The notes under the pieces: generated by a model
The model's input: only the letters and a program-made list of their open reading frames with translations
What the model was told of the DNA's origin: nothing
Database searches by the model: none
Translations under genes and position numbers: made by a program
Shown here: positions 26,116-36,442 of the stretch, piece after piece
Position numbering within the stretch: the stretch's first letter is position 1
Layout: every line of letters starts with the position of its first letter
Source: Persicimonas caeni
Lineage (GTDB): Bacteria; Myxococcota_A; Bradymonadia; Bradymonadales; Bradymonadaceae
Direction of reading: 5' to 3'
DNA length: 64,000 bases
Assembly: GCF_006517175.1 (NCBI RefSeq)
Contig: NZ_CP041186.1
Location: 3,747,074 to 3,811,073 of the forward strand

Positions 26116-28107
26116 GTGAGCAAGACACAAACCTACTCGTTTAACCTGCCAACCCGGGGAGCCGAGATCGACGGGCGCTACCGCGTCGTCGAGCAGATCG
26201 GGGAAGGGAGCTACGGCTGGGTGTTCGCCGTCGAGCACCAGTTCTTGGGGCAGACCTTCGCCATGAAGATCTTGCACCCGCGCGTCGCCTCCGACCCGTC
26301 CTGGGTGGTGCGTTTTCGTGAAGAGGCCAAGTCCACCAGCCTCATCGGCCACGAAAACATCGTCTTTGTGACCGATTTCGGCAAGTGCCGTAATTACGGC
26401 TATTTCTTCGTCATGGAGCACCTCGAGGGGGCGTCCCTCGACGCGGTGATCGCCGAGGAGGCGCCGCTGGGCATGCAGCGAAGCCTTCGCATCACGTTGC
26501 AGGCAGCCTCGGCGCTCTCGTCGGCCCATGATTTGGGCATCGTCCACCGTGATTTGAAACCGGGCAATATCATGCTCGTCGAGCGCTCCGACGGCAGCGA
26601 AGCCTCGAAGCTGCTCGATTTCGGCATCTCGAGCATCGTGATGGTGGCGGCCAAGTCTTCCCAGTTGTACGGCACGCCAGCGTACATGGCGCCCGAGCAG
26701 GCAGTCCAACCCGATGTCGATCACCGCGCCGACCAATTTTCGCTCGCCGCGATTCTGTACGAGATGCTCACCGGCCAAAAGCCGTGGTTGACCACGTCGT
26801 GGGACGACGCCACGCCCGAGGCGCGGACGACCCCTCCTCGGCCGCCGAGCGAGCTTCGCGAGGAGGTCGGCGAGGCGCTCGACGAGGTGATCTTGCGCGC
26901 GCTGTCGGTGCGCTTCGAGGACCGCTGGTCGAGCATCGACGAGTTCAGCCGCGGGCTCGTCTCGGCGTGCAGCGTGCAGTGGATCCCCAAGTCCGATCCG
27001 CTCGATTTTTGGGCCGAGGCCACCGAGGTCGACGAGGTCGCCCCGCAGGTGACGGTGCGTACCCCGAGCGCCGGCGAGTCGCTGGTGATCGTGCTCGATG
27101 ACGTCGGCGACGTCGACTTCGAGACGCGCCCGCAGGTCACGGTGCGGTTTCGCACCGCCGACAGGCTCGCCCGCGAATATCGCCGAAACCTGCTCGCCGG
27201 CGGGCTCTTTTTGCCCAGCGACGAGCAGCCCGAGCTGCATTCGGAGGTCGACCTGTGCTTGGTCTTCGAGCCGAGCGCCCGCTCGCTGGAGGTGCGCGCG
27301 CAGGTCGTCGCCCACAGCTCGCCTGCCGGCGAGCGAGGCGGCTTCGGCGTGGCGATCTCGGCCGACGACCGCGACCGGCTCACCCACTTTTTGCGAAGTC
27401 TGCGCCTGGGGCTCGAACTCTCGCAGGCCGACGTGGTGCGCCCGATGCGCGAGCCGACGCCTGACGAGGACCTGAGCGCCGCGGAGGCGTTTTTGTTCTC
27501 GCGCATCGACGAGGCGATGCCCGTGGCCAAGATCCGCACCTTCGCCTCGGGGCTGCCCTTCGACGTCGAGCAGGCGATCCAGTCGCTCGTCGAGCGAGGC
27601 TGTCTCGAGATCGAGCCGGCCGATTTGAGCTCGTTGTCGGAGGTGAGCCAGATTCACGAGGCCGAGGTGTGGGCCACCGAGCTTCCCACCGAGGCGCGCA
27701 CCCCTGAGCGTGTTCGCACGGCAGGCGCCGCCGCGCTCGTAGACGACGACACGAGGCTGCCGTGGCTCGACGAGCAGGGCGAGAATGGGGGCAAGAGAGG
27801 CAGCTTGGCCGAACCCTCCGAGATCTCGTACAGCCGTCAAGAAGTCGGCCGCGTGCTCGCCATGGTGCGCTATTTCAAGGCGCGCCAGAACTATTTTGGG
27901 GCGATCCAGGTGCTCAGAAAGGCCCTCGAAGTCAGCCCGTCGGTCCCCGAGTTCTACCACCAACTCGCCCTGCTCCACGCCCAATTCCGCGGCGACTACC
28001 CGCGCGCCTTCCAGGCGCTGCACGGCGCGATCCAGCTCGACCCGCAGAACGACGAGTACAAGCGCACGCGGGCCTATCTGGAGAAGTTGGCCGGGCTGGA
28101 TGAGTGA
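26116..28107 (+). CDS. Ser/Thr protein kinase with PilZ-like and TPR domains
   Basis: 663 residues, starting at GTG. Kinase domain (about 20-290): GEGSYG loop, Lys51, HRDLKPGN (Asp146), DFG (Asp168) and APEQ, so it should be catalytically active. There is no transmembrane helix, which makes it cytosolic. A PilZ-like segment follows at about 335-430 ([30 protein letters not shown], later ERGGFGVAI); the family binds c-di-GMP, though the RxxxR residues should be checked. A short predicted segment (460-510) precedes two or three TPR-like helices at the C-terminus ([22 protein letters not shown] and [13 protein letters not shown]). It may couple c-di-GMP to phosphorylation. It is downstream of nothing on this strand, so it is probably a single gene. 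Confidence 0.87.
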   Translation: MSKTQTYSFNLPTRGAEIDGRYRVVEQIGEGSYGWVFAVEHQFLGQTFAMKILHPRVASDPSWVVRFREEAKSTSLIGHENIVFVTDFGKCRNYGYFFVMEHLEGASLDAVIAEEAPLGMQRSLRITLQAASALSSAHDLGIVHRDLKPGNIMLVERSDGSEASKLLDFGISSIVMVAAKSSQLYGTPAYMAPEQAVQPDVDHRADQFSLAAILYEMLTGQKPWLTTSWDDATPEARTTPPRPPSELREEVGEALDEVILRALSVRFEDRWSSIDEFSRGLVSACSVQWIPKSDPLDFWAEATEVDEVAPQVTVRTPSAGESLVIVLDDVGDVDFETRPQVTVRFRTADRLAREYRRNLLAGGLFLPSDEQPELHSEVDLCLVFEPSARSLEVRAQVVAHSSPAGERGGFGVAISADDRDRLTHFLRSLRLGLELSQADVVRPMREPTPDEDLSAAEAFLFSRIDEAMPVAKIRTFASGLPFDVEQAIQSLVERGCLEIEPADLSSLSEVSQIHEAEVWATELPTEARTPERVRTAGAAALVDDDTRLPWLDEQGENGGKRGSLAEPSEISYSRQEVGRVLAMVRYFKARQNYFGAIQVLRKALEVSPSVPEFYHQLALLHAQFRGDYPRAFQALHGAIQLDPQNDEYKRTRAYLEKLAGLDE

Positions 28108-28123
28108 TTCGAGGCGTTGGCTG

Positions 28124-30862
28124 CTATTTAAGCACCGCCTCGATATCTTGGCAGATGAGCTGCACTCTCCTGATCGCCCACTTGTACTGCTGTCCAGATT
28201 GCCACGTCCAGCCCGCCTCGACAATGAAGCCAACGGCGACCTTGTTGTCCTGCTCGTCGCACTGGGACGTGTCGGTGTAGGCGCCATTGGGGCCGAACTG
28301 CGGCGACGGGCCAGGGATGTTATAGTGGTCCGCTTCGATCGCGTAGGTGTTTTGGTCAATCTCGTAGGACCGGCAGGTGAATTGGACGCTGTCGACGACC
28401 TCATCGCCGTGGTTGACGTCGACCCTGTAGATTCCCTGATTGGTCCCGGGGCAGGCATATTCCGCCCTGTTGTTGCTCGTGGCCGCCGAGGTCCACCCGG
28501 CATAGTCCAGCGTCCGCATGCCGAGGCTGTAGGTGCCCTGGTTGCTGAGGACGTCGACATCTTCACAGCCCGCATTGAGCGAGACGACCGGCCAGGTGCT
28601 CGGGAAGTAGTCGACCTTGACATGGGTCATGATCTTATCGTCGCTACAGACGCTATAGCTCGTGCTCATGTTATGGATTTCGACACCCGCGAACCTCCTG
28701 ATGTCGAGGGGTCCCACCCGCTGCACCGGCCCCGTGGGGCAGCCCTCGTCGACCACCCCGTCACAGTTGTTGTCGACGCCGTCGCCGCACTCCTCGGTGG
28801 CGTTGGGGTTGATCATGTAGTTGTTCACGTTGCAGTCCCCGGCCTGGCTCACCGGACTGTTCAGGGGGATGGTGGTGTCTCCGGCGCAATAGGCTTGACT
28901 GGTGGCGGTGTTCGGATCTCCGAAGCCATCGCCGTCGACGTCCTCGTACCAGACGAGCGAGCCTTGGGCGCCCGGTTCGTCGACATCGGTGTCACAGTCG
29001 TTGTCGACGCCGTCGCAGGTCTCCGGGTTGGTGGGGTAGCGTCGAGGATCACCGTCATCGCAATCGCCCCAGTTGATGGCAACGCCGCTGGGCACGTCAC
29101 CGGGGCAGTAGCGTGTCGGGTTGCCCGAGACGCCGTAGTTGTCGCCGTCGCTGTCCGGGTAGTACCGCGTGGCGTCGGTGGCATCCTCGTCGACCTCGCC
29201 GTCGCAGTCGTTGTCGAGGTCGTCACAGACCTCCGCGACCGTGCCGGGTTGAATGACGGGCTCACACTCCAAGGTGCCGGACGTACACACCTCCACGCCT
29301 GGCTTACAGATCCCGGGCTCGCCGCTGTCCGGGCATTCACCACCGGCGTCGGTGGCGTGGGTCGCCTCGTCGGTGCTGGGGTCACAGTCGTTGTCTTTGC
29401 CATCACAGACTTCTGGATGGGGGTTGGGGCCGCCATAGATCTCGATGTCGTCATCGTTGCAGTCGCCGCCGTTTGGCACGTAGGTCACGTCGGTGGGAAG
29501 CCCGCTGCCATCGCAGTCGAATAAAACGTGGGTATCGGAGCCCACGCCGTCACCGTCGCCGTCGCGGTGGAAGGTTCGGATGTCGTTGTTGGTGTCGATC
29601 TCGACTTCGCAGCCGTTGGTAGAGTCGCCGTCACAGTCGGCGAAGCCGTCGGCGCAGGCGATCGTGCACGTGGCGCCGGCCGATGGGTCGGATACGCACT
29701 GCTTCTCTGCGGTCTTGACACCGTTACCGTCGAGAATGTCGCCGGTGCACGTCGAGAAGCAGCTGCCACAGTGGTCGGCCGGGAAGATATCGGCGCTGGT
29801 GACCTCCGCGTCGTCGCTCAGCCCGTTGCAGTTGAAGTCCTGCGGGCCGCAGGTGGCCGGGAAGGGATGATCCATGGCGTCGGGGTCGTAGTAGGCGCGG
29901 TCGTCGCGGTCGTCGCAGTCGTGAGCGGTGACCAGATCGTCGGCCGTGCCGCAGTGGCCGGTGCCGAACCCATCACCGTCGTGGTCGCGACAGTTGGTGC
30001 AGGTATACGTTTCGGGCCGGCAGTAGGTCTGGGAGGCGTCGTCGGTGGCGTCACAAACAAAGCCCAGCGGGCAGCTCGCGTCGTCAGTACAGGGCGTCAA
30101 GCACAGTCCGCTCTGGCCGGCCTGGGCGGGAATGAGGTCGGTCAGGCTCCAGCAGAGTCCGTCGTCGCCGCAGGCGTCGGGGCCGTCACACGGCTCGCAG
30201 AACGAGTCGTCGATTTGCTCGTCGAGCTCGAAGGGCGGCCGACAGATGGCTGCGAAAGGCTGGCCGGCGGCCATTTCGGCCGGCTCGATCGGTTCATCAA
30301 GGGGCAACGAGGGCGCATTGGTCGGATACGGCGCTTCGCCCGTGGTGATCAACTGGCAGGTATGCGCCGCCGGATCTGCGGTGGTTCCGTTCATCGACAG
30401 CTCGGCGCACACGCCCGGGTTGTTGGTGCATTCGAGCGAGCAGACGCCCTCGTCGGCGCCCAGGCCCGAGAAGATCTCGTTTATCGCGATCGTCTCGGTG
30501 CCGTCGGCGTCGGGTCGGTTCAGCGTGACTTGCTTGACGCAGGTGCCCAAGCCGACGGGGCAATCCAAGTTGCTGGTGCAGCGGCGATAGTCGGTCAGGG
30601 TCCGCCCGGTGAATGGGGCATCGCCTTCGGCGTCACTGGCGACGTCGCCAACCCCGGTATCCGGCGAGTCGCCGTCGGCTTCATCGGTGTCGCGGGGGCC
30701 GGAATCACGCGGGCCAACGTCACTGGGGGTCACGTCGGCGGCGAGTTCGGCGTCGCCGGTCGAGCTAGCCGGGGGGGAATCACCACCACATCCCAGGTTT
30801 GATGTGACCAGGCCCGACACGACAAGCGCGGCAGTGGTGATTGCAAGATAGTGACGTCTCAT
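28124..30862 (-). CDS. Lipoprotein with MopE-type calcium-motif repeats
   Basis: 912 residues. Lipoprotein signal ending at LGC, then a Ser/Asp/Gly/Pro linker. Many Cys-rich calcium-binding-type repeats follow: EVCDGKDNDCD, EVCDDLDNDCD, ETCDGVDNDCD, EECGDGVDNNCD, with DGDGDGVG loops. These resemble the MopE/putative metal-binding motif. The last ~160 residues form a separate domain with no repeat (PVQRVGPLDIRRFAGVEIHN, later WKWAIRRVQLICQD). It is on the outer surface by prediction. It lies 93 bases after the 1458-residue lipoprotein, in the same direction, so it may be co-transcribed. The start ATG at 30862 is not preceded by a clear Shine-Dalgarno. Confidence 0.82.
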   Translation of the reverse strand: MRRHYLAITTAALVVSGLVTSNLGCGGDSPPASSTGDAELAADVTPSDVGPRDSGPRDTDEADGDSPDTGVGDVASDAEGDAPFTGRTLTDYRRCTSNLDCPVGLGTCVKQVTLNRPDADGTETIAINEIFSGLGADEGVCSLECTNNPGVCAELSMNGTTADPAAHTCQLITTGEAPYPTNAPSLPLDEPIEPAEMAAGQPFAAICRPPFELDEQIDDSFCEPCDGPDACGDDGLCWSLTDLIPAQAGQSGLCLTPCTDDASCPLGFVCDATDDASQTYCRPETYTCTNCRDHDGDGFGTGHCGTADDLVTAHDCDDRDDRAYYDPDAMDHPFPATCGPQDFNCNGLSDDAEVTSADIFPADHCGSCFSTCTGDILDGNGVKTAEKQCVSDPSAGATCTIACADGFADCDGDSTNGCEVEIDTNNDIRTFHRDGDGDGVGSDTHVLFDCDGSGLPTDVTYVPNGGDCNDDDIEIYGGPNPHPEVCDGKDNDCDPSTDEATHATDAGGECPDSGEPGICKPGVEVCTSGTLECEPVIQPGTVAEVCDDLDNDCDGEVDEDATDATRYYPDSDGDNYGVSGNPTRYCPGDVPSGVAINWGDCDDGDPRRYPTNPETCDGVDNDCDTDVDEPGAQGSLVWYEDVDGDGFGDPNTATSQAYCAGDTTIPLNSPVSQAGDCNVNNYMINPNATEECGDGVDNNCDGVVDEGCPTGPVQRVGPLDIRRFAGVEIHNMSTSYSVCSDDKIMTHVKVDYFPSTWPVVSLNAGCEDVDVLSNQGTYSLGMRTLDYAGWTSAATSNNRAEYACPGTNQGIYRVDVNHGDEVVDSVQFTCRSYEIDQNTYAIEADHYNIPGPSPQFGPNGAYTDTSQCDEQDNKVAVGFIVEAGWTWQSGQQYKWAIRRVQLICQDIEAVLK

Positions 30863-30955
30863 TGGGTTCTCTCAGCAGCAAAAACGTTGGAGATATTCAG
30901 ACGAACAGCGGTCGTGCCCACCCGGCGCATCGCCACGATACGCCGGGCGTCGCGT

Positions 30956-33900
30956 TCACTCACATTGTCCTTCGGGGAAGACGTCCTGATAGGCGTAGGT
31001 CAGCCGCAGCTCGATATCCTCGAGCTTGTCCCAGTCGAGCCGGGAGTTCTCCCCGGCCTTTTTGTTGATCAGGATGGTGTACTGGCTGGCCAGCGGGAGC
31101 CCACCGAAGGTCTGGCTTCCTTCGGCGTTGGTGTCGACGAACTCGTTGACGCCGGCCACCGGCGACATCGAGCGCCCCACCGTGCGAAGGTGGGAGATCT
31201 TGCCGTAGTTGGTCGCGCCGGTGCCGAATTGGGCGACGTAGTCGTCGATGCCCGGCTGGCACGAGCGCAACTTGCTGGTGCCGTCGTACAGCACGCTGAC
31301 GGTGGGTCGAGCGTCGCCGACCTCGCCGACGAGCTTGACGCCCAGCGAGGCGACCTTGGCGTTGCAGGTCAGCTCCAGGTTGGCGAAGTCGTTCAGGTCG
31401 ATGAAGAAGGTCGCCGCCAGGATGTCGGGATCGCGCGACATCAGGCTGCCGATGGTATCGTCGGTGCTGTAGCGCACGCGCTTGTCGATGGGGACATAGC
31501 CGTCGCCCAACACCGCGCGGAATCGCTGAGCGGGGCTCGAGATCTGCTCGGTGACCGGGTCGACGGTGGCGCTGTGCAGGCTCAACAGGTCGTCTCGCAC
31601 CGACAAGTCCGACGAGACTTCGTTGATCGGCCCGCCGCAGCTGCGCTGCAATCGGGCCAGCTCCTCGGCGATCTTCTCGAGCTGGTAGGTGTTGCGCGCC
31701 AGCAAGATCGCCACGCGCTGATCCATGAACGGGCGCACCGCGTAGTACTCCAGCGCCACGAGCCACTCCATGAGCTTGTCCTTGGCCCGGTTCAGGCGGG
31801 CCTCGGCCTGATCGAGGCGGTTGGCGCGCCCGAAGATGACCTCCGGCGAGCCGACCAGGGCGTTGACGTCCTGACGCTGGCGCTCGAGGTCTCGGAGCTT
31901 GGCGTCGAGCAGCTTGGCGCGCTGGACGAATCGCAGGTACCTCGACACGGCTTGGTCGAATTGGAGGCGGGCCTGCTGGACGCGAAGGTCGAGCCCGGCG
32001 ATGTGGGTCAGGTCTTGGCGAAAGTCGAGCCGGCGCTGGCGAAACTCGTCGAGGTCGCGCTCGTGGGTCAACTCGGCGTTCAGGTACGCCTGCGACAGCT
32101 CGATGATCTCCTTGAGGCGGGCGACTTCGTTGGCCGACTTCTGCTTGATGAGCCTGGCCTCAGCCTTGAGGTTGGCGAGCTCGGCCTCGGTGACCATGGT
32201 GCTCAGGTCGTTCTCGTCTTGCAGGTTGGCCATTCTGGCGTCTTGGACCATCTGGAGTGACTCATTCGCCATGTCGAGCGAATTGGCGGTCGTCTTCAGC
32301 CCGAGCGCGGCGGTATTCATGCCCACAGAAACACCCTTGGCGGCAAGTAAGGTGGCCATTTGAACCGGGGCGCCCACATCGTCGGGGGAGTCGGGCACGC
32401 CCGCGGCTATGGCATCGGCGATGCTGTCGATCGACTCGGCGGTGTGCTCCAGGCCGGCGGCTGCCGAGCGTGCAGTATGTGCCGTCAACATCAACCCCAT
32501 GCTGCGCGTGACACCGCCCATGCGAATCTCGTTCCACTTGTCGAAGGTCTCGCCGGTCGACTCGATCGCCTCTTGGTGGGTCGCAGCGCGCTGCTCCATA
32601 TTGTCGAGGATGTCGCTGACCGCCTGGCTGCGCACGTCTTGACGGTCCTGGATATTCTGCGCCAACGCCTCGGCACCTCCGAGGCGCTTGTCGTTCCACT
32701 CCTGGATCTTGGCCGCGAAGGTCTGCAGCTCGGCGTACTCCATGCTGGTGCGTTGGACGAGCGCGCGGAGCTCCTCGTCGGCGATGCCGATATTGTTGGC
32801 CGCTTCCATCACGTCGAGCAGCGATTGACCGGCCTCCGAGATGCTCTGCTGGCCGGCGGCGAAGTTGGTGTACTCGCCGGTGCCCTTCTCGAGGGCGAAG
32901 CCGCATTGGCCGACCTCGACCTGCACGCGACACGCCTCGTCGGTGCGCATGTCGCTGACGGTGCATCCGGAGGGCAGGCCGCACAGCTCGACGAGGCTGG
33001 CGCGCAGGTCGCCGATCTCGTTAGCCATGCGGTTACGCAGTTGGGTTTCGTCGAGCGCCTCGGCCTGAGCACGCTCGATGACGCCCGTGACCGACTCGTG
33101 GGCGCGCTCGAGCTCGGCGCGGGCCTCGGTCTCGCGCTCGCTCAACAAGGTGTCGTTGCCCGACAGCGGGTCGATCGAGGTGTTGACGACCACCTCGGCG
33201 TCGCGCGCATAGATGAGCTCGTCGAAGGGGAGGCTGAGCTTGTGCAGCTCGCGCAGCAAGATCGACATCCCGCCGGCGAGTCGGCCGGAGAGGTAGCCTG
33301 CGTCGGCGGCCAGGTTCAGGTTCTTTAGGATGCCGGCGGCCAGGTACAGGTCGAAGATGCGCGCGCTGACCAGGTCGCGCTTGGCGGCGCGGTCGGCGTC
33401 GGTCTTCAACAACTCGTGCCAGCGGGTGGTCGCCATGGTCAGCGAGTCGAGCGTGCCGCGCCAGCTCTGGGTCATCTGCACCAGCAGTTGCTCGCGGGCG
33501 TCGGCGCTGCTGGCCCCGGTGGTTTGACGGCTGAGCACGGCCAGGCCGCTGGCGTCGAGTTGGCCGCTCAACACGCCCATATGTGCGTCGAGCACCTTGG
33601 TCTTCCAGTCTTCGAGCAGTTGTCGGTTCAGATCTTCGACCGCCGAGGCGACCACGGCGGGATAGTCGGTGGTCTCGAGCCACTCGAGGCGAAGCTTCGA
33701 GTCGGTGCCGAAGGCGCCCAGCTCACGGCCCAGGTAGGCCTCCAGGGTCAACTCCTCGAATCTGCTGACCAGCGTGGCGTTGGAGGCGGCGTCGTTGGGC
33801 TGGTTGCGGTAGGCGTGGGCGGTCAACTGGCGGGCGCACAGCACCTCGTCGCTGGGGCGGCAGGTTCCGTTGGTGCCCGCGGCGCACTCCTCCATGAACT

Positions 33901-35332
33901 CGGCGAAGCTCTGGCCGGCGTCGTTGGTCGCGTCGCCGTCGAGGTAGTTCTGAATTTGTTGGCTGGTCGTCTCACCCGAGATGGCGTGCTCGGCCACCGC
34001 GACCGCGCACGATGCCTGCACGGCCGGGGCGGCGGACTCGAAAGCGGCGACGCCGTCGAGTTCGGAGTCACACTCGGTGGCGACGGCGAAGATGGCGTCG
34101 GTGCACGCCTCCAGCGGCGGGGCGTCGAGCGGCTGCGGGTCAGCTTCGGGGTGATCGCCCACGCTGATATCGGCGTTCGACGGCCCTTCGCTGTAGCGTT
34201 GCAGGTAGAGATCTCCGCTGAACTGGACGTCCTCGAGGGTGCGCACGCCGTTGGCGCTCAACGTCTCGTACAGGCCGGTCCACGTGTCGGAGAATTCGCC
34301 GATCACGGTTTGATCGGCGCCGGGCTCCAGCTGGAAGCGAAGCGCGCGGCGCACCTGGCCCGAGTCGGCCCTGATGATGCCGACGTCTCCCGAGCCCGCG
34401 TCGGCCACCTCGAAGGCGAACGAGAAGCGCGCGACCCACTGCTCGACGAAGTCGTCGTAGACGAGCTCGCGGGCGACGTACTCGATCTGGCCGTTGGCCG
34501 ACGCCAGCGGGCTGAACAAGTGTTGGGGGCCGACCGGCAAGACCAACCAGGCCTTGTCGGCATCGGCGAGCGTGGCGCCGTCGGGCTGCGTGACGATTTG
34601 CAGTTCGAGGGGAAGCCCCGTGGGGCCGAAGGTGTCGACGTAGGCCTCGCCCACGTAGTTGCCGCCTATCGGATATTCGGGCACCAGCGCCAACTGGTAG
34701 TTGCCCACCGGCGTGAACAGCTTCAGACGCACTTGCTGGCTGTCGTCGTGCTCCGGGTCGGCCTTGCCGGTGGGGATGACGATGTCGACGACGTCCTGGC
34801 CGCCGCTGGTGCGCAACAGCTCCTCGGCGCCCTCGGCCTCGAAGCCGCGCTCGATGCGGTATTGCAGCCCCTCGGCGGGAGCGGGCTGGTTGAGCTCGAG
34901 CGTGAAGGTGACCTCCTGCTGGCCGGCGGCGACGTGGAAGACCGTCTGCGGCGTATTGGTGGCCGACAGGTCGGCGGGCAGCGTCGCGGCGACGTCGGTG
35001 CCGTCGGCCGTGCAGCGACCCCTGGGCGAGCACTCGGCGTCGCCCGAGCAGGCTCGTTCGTCGCTGCATTCGAAGACGCACTGGCTCTGGAAGCAGAACC
35101 GGCCGGAGGCGCAGTCGGCGTCGACCGCGCAGCCCGCGGTCGAGTTGACTTCCAGCGGGACCGTCGACTCCGGGGCGGGCTCGCCCGGCAGCTCGATGCT
35201 GGCCGGCTCGGGCTCGTCGCCACAAGCGCCGAGTACGGCCGCGGCGAGTATGAGGCTCAGCGCGCCGAGCCGAAGACGGGTGACGTTTGCTGTCGCACCA
35301 CCCCAACACACAGTTCTTGCACAGACTTTCAT
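30956..35332 (-). CDS. Very large lipoprotein with coiled-coil and Tc-toxin-like C-terminus
   Basis: 1458 residues. Lipoprotein signal (LSLILAAAVLGAC, Cys37), then a Cys-rich EGF-like segment (AGCAVDADCASGRFCFQ, and so on). Residues ~150-700 are mixed. Residues ~700-1200 are helical and coiled coil, including LKAEARLIKQKSANEVARL and RAKLLDAKLRDLERQRQ. The end resembles the C-terminal region of Tc-toxin A subunits: a beta domain (ISHLRTVGRS), AGVNEFVD, TFGGLP and LEDIELRLTYAYQ, compared with GVND, FEGIP and LSDIILHIRYT in TcA. Similarity was judged by eye and is moderate. A conserved lipoprotein role on the cell surface, or a contact-dependent toxin component, are both possible. Confidence 0.72.
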   Translation of the reverse strand: MKVCARTVCWGGATANVTRLRLGALSLILAAAVLGACGDEPEPASIELPGEPAPESTVPLEVNSTAGCAVDADCASGRFCFQSQCVFECSDERACSGDAECSPRGRCTADGTDVAATLPADLSATNTPQTVFHVAAGQQEVTFTLELNQPAPAEGLQYRIERGFEAEGAEELLRTSGGQDVVDIVIPTGKADPEHDDSQQVRLKLFTPVGNYQLALVPEYPIGGNYVGEAYVDTFGPTGLPLELQIVTQPDGATLADADKAWLVLPVGPQHLFSPLASANGQIEYVARELVYDDFVEQWVARFSFAFEVADAGSGDVGIIRADSGQVRRALRFQLEPGADQTVIGEFSDTWTGLYETLSANGVRTLEDVQFSGDLYLQRYSEGPSNADISVGDHPEADPQPLDAPPLEACTDAIFAVATECDSELDGVAAFESAAPAVQASCAVAVAEHAISGETTSQQIQNYLDGDATNDAGQSFAEFMEECAAGTNGTCRPSDEVLCARQLTAHAYRNQPNDAASNATLVSRFEELTLEAYLGRELGAFGTDSKLRLEWLETTDYPAVVASAVEDLNRQLLEDWKTKVLDAHMGVLSGQLDASGLAVLSRQTTGASSADAREQLLVQMTQSWRGTLDSLTMATTRWHELLKTDADRAAKRDLVSARIFDLYLAAGILKNLNLAADAGYLSGRLAGGMSILLRELHKLSLPFDELIYARDAEVVVNTSIDPLSGNDTLLSERETEARAELERAHESVTGVIERAQAEALDETQLRNRMANEIGDLRASLVELCGLPSGCTVSDMRTDEACRVQVEVGQCGFALEKGTGEYTNFAAGQQSISEAGQSLLDVMEAANNIGIADEELRALVQRTSMEYAELQTFAAKIQEWNDKRLGGAEALAQNIQDRQDVRSQAVSDILDNMEQRAATHQEAIESTGETFDKWNEIRMGGVTRSMGLMLTAHTARSAAAGLEHTAESIDSIADAIAAGVPDSPDDVGAPVQMATLLAAKGVSVGMNTAALGLKTTANSLDMANESLQMVQDARMANLQDENDLSTMVTEAELANLKAEARLIKQKSANEVARLKEIIELSQAYLNAELTHERDLDEFRQRRLDFRQDLTHIAGLDLRVQQARLQFDQAVSRYLRFVQRAKLLDAKLRDLERQRQDVNALVGSPEVIFGRANRLDQAEARLNRAKDKLMEWLVALEYYAVRPFMDQRVAILLARNTYQLEKIAEELARLQRSCGGPINEVSSDLSVRDDLLSLHSATVDPVTEQISSPAQRFRAVLGDGYVPIDKRVRYSTDDTIGSLMSRDPDILAATFFIDLNDFANLELTCNAKVASLGVKLVGEVGDARPTVSVLYDGTSKLRSCQPGIDDYVAQFGTGATNYGKISHLRTVGRSMSPVAGVNEFVDTNAEGSQTFGGLPLASQYTILINKKAGENSRLDWDKLEDIELRLTYAYQDVFPEGQCE

Positions 35333-35514
35333 TACATCACTCGAATTAAGTTCGATTGGCTGGTCCGTTCGGGCCTAACCCATTCGTCCAGATTTCATTC
35401 GAGCGTATCGAGTCTCACCCCCGGGCTGACAATCCCTCTAATGGGAGGGGGTGGTGTGAAATGTGTGAAAGGTGCGAGGTTGGCTGCGAGAGGTGGGAGT
35501 ATTCTTGCTTACAC

Positions 35515-36306
35515 TCAGAGCCATTGGGACATCAGCTCGGCGCGGCTGCGCACGTTGAACTTGCGATAGATCGAGATGACGACCTCGTGCAGCCAACTGG
35601 TGCTCAGGCCGAGTTCGTGGGCGATCTCTTTTTCGGAGAGAGGGCCTAGCAAAAACTCGAGCACGTCGCGTTCGCGAGGGGTGAGCGAGGTCTGGTCGGG
35701 CAATAAGCCTCTGCGCTGGCAGAAACTCCGCAGTAACGGGGTCAGGTGGGCGAACGCCAGGTCGAGAAACTGGCGGTCGCGCTCGGTGAACGGCCTTTCG
35801 CTGCGGGGTCGGTCGAGCCCGAAGGTGACTTCGACGCTCTCGTCGATCGGCACCATCGTCAGCAGACGTGAACGCATGCCCGTGGCGTACCACAGGTCAG
35901 GCACGGCCGAGTTCCGCCATCGGTGGCAGCTAGCGTCTTCGACTTGCCTAAACGTGCGGCGCGTGCCGAGGCCCTCGGCGGTCATGCGCACGATGGGATC
36001 GTCGTACACATCGGGCGTGCTCTCCGACCAGTCTCTTCCGATGCGCGTGCGCTGGGTCGCGTCGGTCCCGTACGCTTCGAGCAGCGTGGTCTCTATGCTG
36101 GGGGAGAGTGTCTCGGGTTGTTCGTCGGCGAGTTGTGGACTGAAGCTGTGGACTATCAGCAGAGAATAGTCGGTGTGGAGGAGTCGGCCCAACTGTTGAT
36201 GCAGGTGTTCGAGCGCAACATCGACTCGAGTATGACCAATTTCGCTCAACTCGCCGCGTAATTTCAGCAAGCCGAGCAGCGTCGAGCGATCGAGTTGATC
36301 CGTCAT
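35515..36306 (-). CDS. LuxR-type transcriptional regulator
   Basis: 263 residues. The N-terminal ~190 residues have no recognised sensor motif but are mixed alpha/beta, possibly a GAF-like fold (TTLLEAYG, FTERDRQFLDLAFAHLTPLL). The last ~65 are the LuxR helix-turn-helix: SLTPRERDVLEFLLGPLSEKEIAHELGLSTSWLHEVVISIYRKFNVRSRAELM, with the usual R-E-x-E/D-V-L start. There is no phosphoacceptor receiver domain. It lies upstream of the 1458-residue lipoprotein in the same direction (182 bases apart), so it may regulate it. The plus-strand gene at 36565 is divergent from it. Confidence 0.85.
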   Translation of the reverse strand: MTDQLDRSTLLGLLKLRGELSEIGHTRVDVALEHLHQQLGRLLHTDYSLLIVHSFSPQLADEQPETLSPSIETTLLEAYGTDATQRTRIGRDWSESTPDVYDDPIVRMTAEGLGTRRTFRQVEDASCHRWRNSAVPDLWYATGMRSRLLTMVPIDESVEVTFGLDRPRSERPFTERDRQFLDLAFAHLTPLLRSFCQRRGLLPDQTSLTPRERDVLEFLLGPLSEKEIAHELGLSTSWLHEVVISIYRKFNVRSRAELMSQWL

Positions 36307-36442
36307 GTGGTAGATTACTCACACAGCCAAAATCGAATATCAGTCGAGGTATACTACCAGCAACATCGCCGGTGGTGGCAAGTCGAAAACCACCATCGCA
36401 ACGTGTCGTCACGCCCCCAAACGACCCTCGAGTTGCTGTGGG

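Noticed and set aside
26059-28623. 854-codon frame antisense to the kinase
   Set aside because: Same cause: high-GC third positions leave the complementary frame open; no domain is recognisable.
30861-30955. Possible small gene or RNA between the two large lipoproteins
   Set aside because: Only 93 bases, no start site, no hairpin with T-run.
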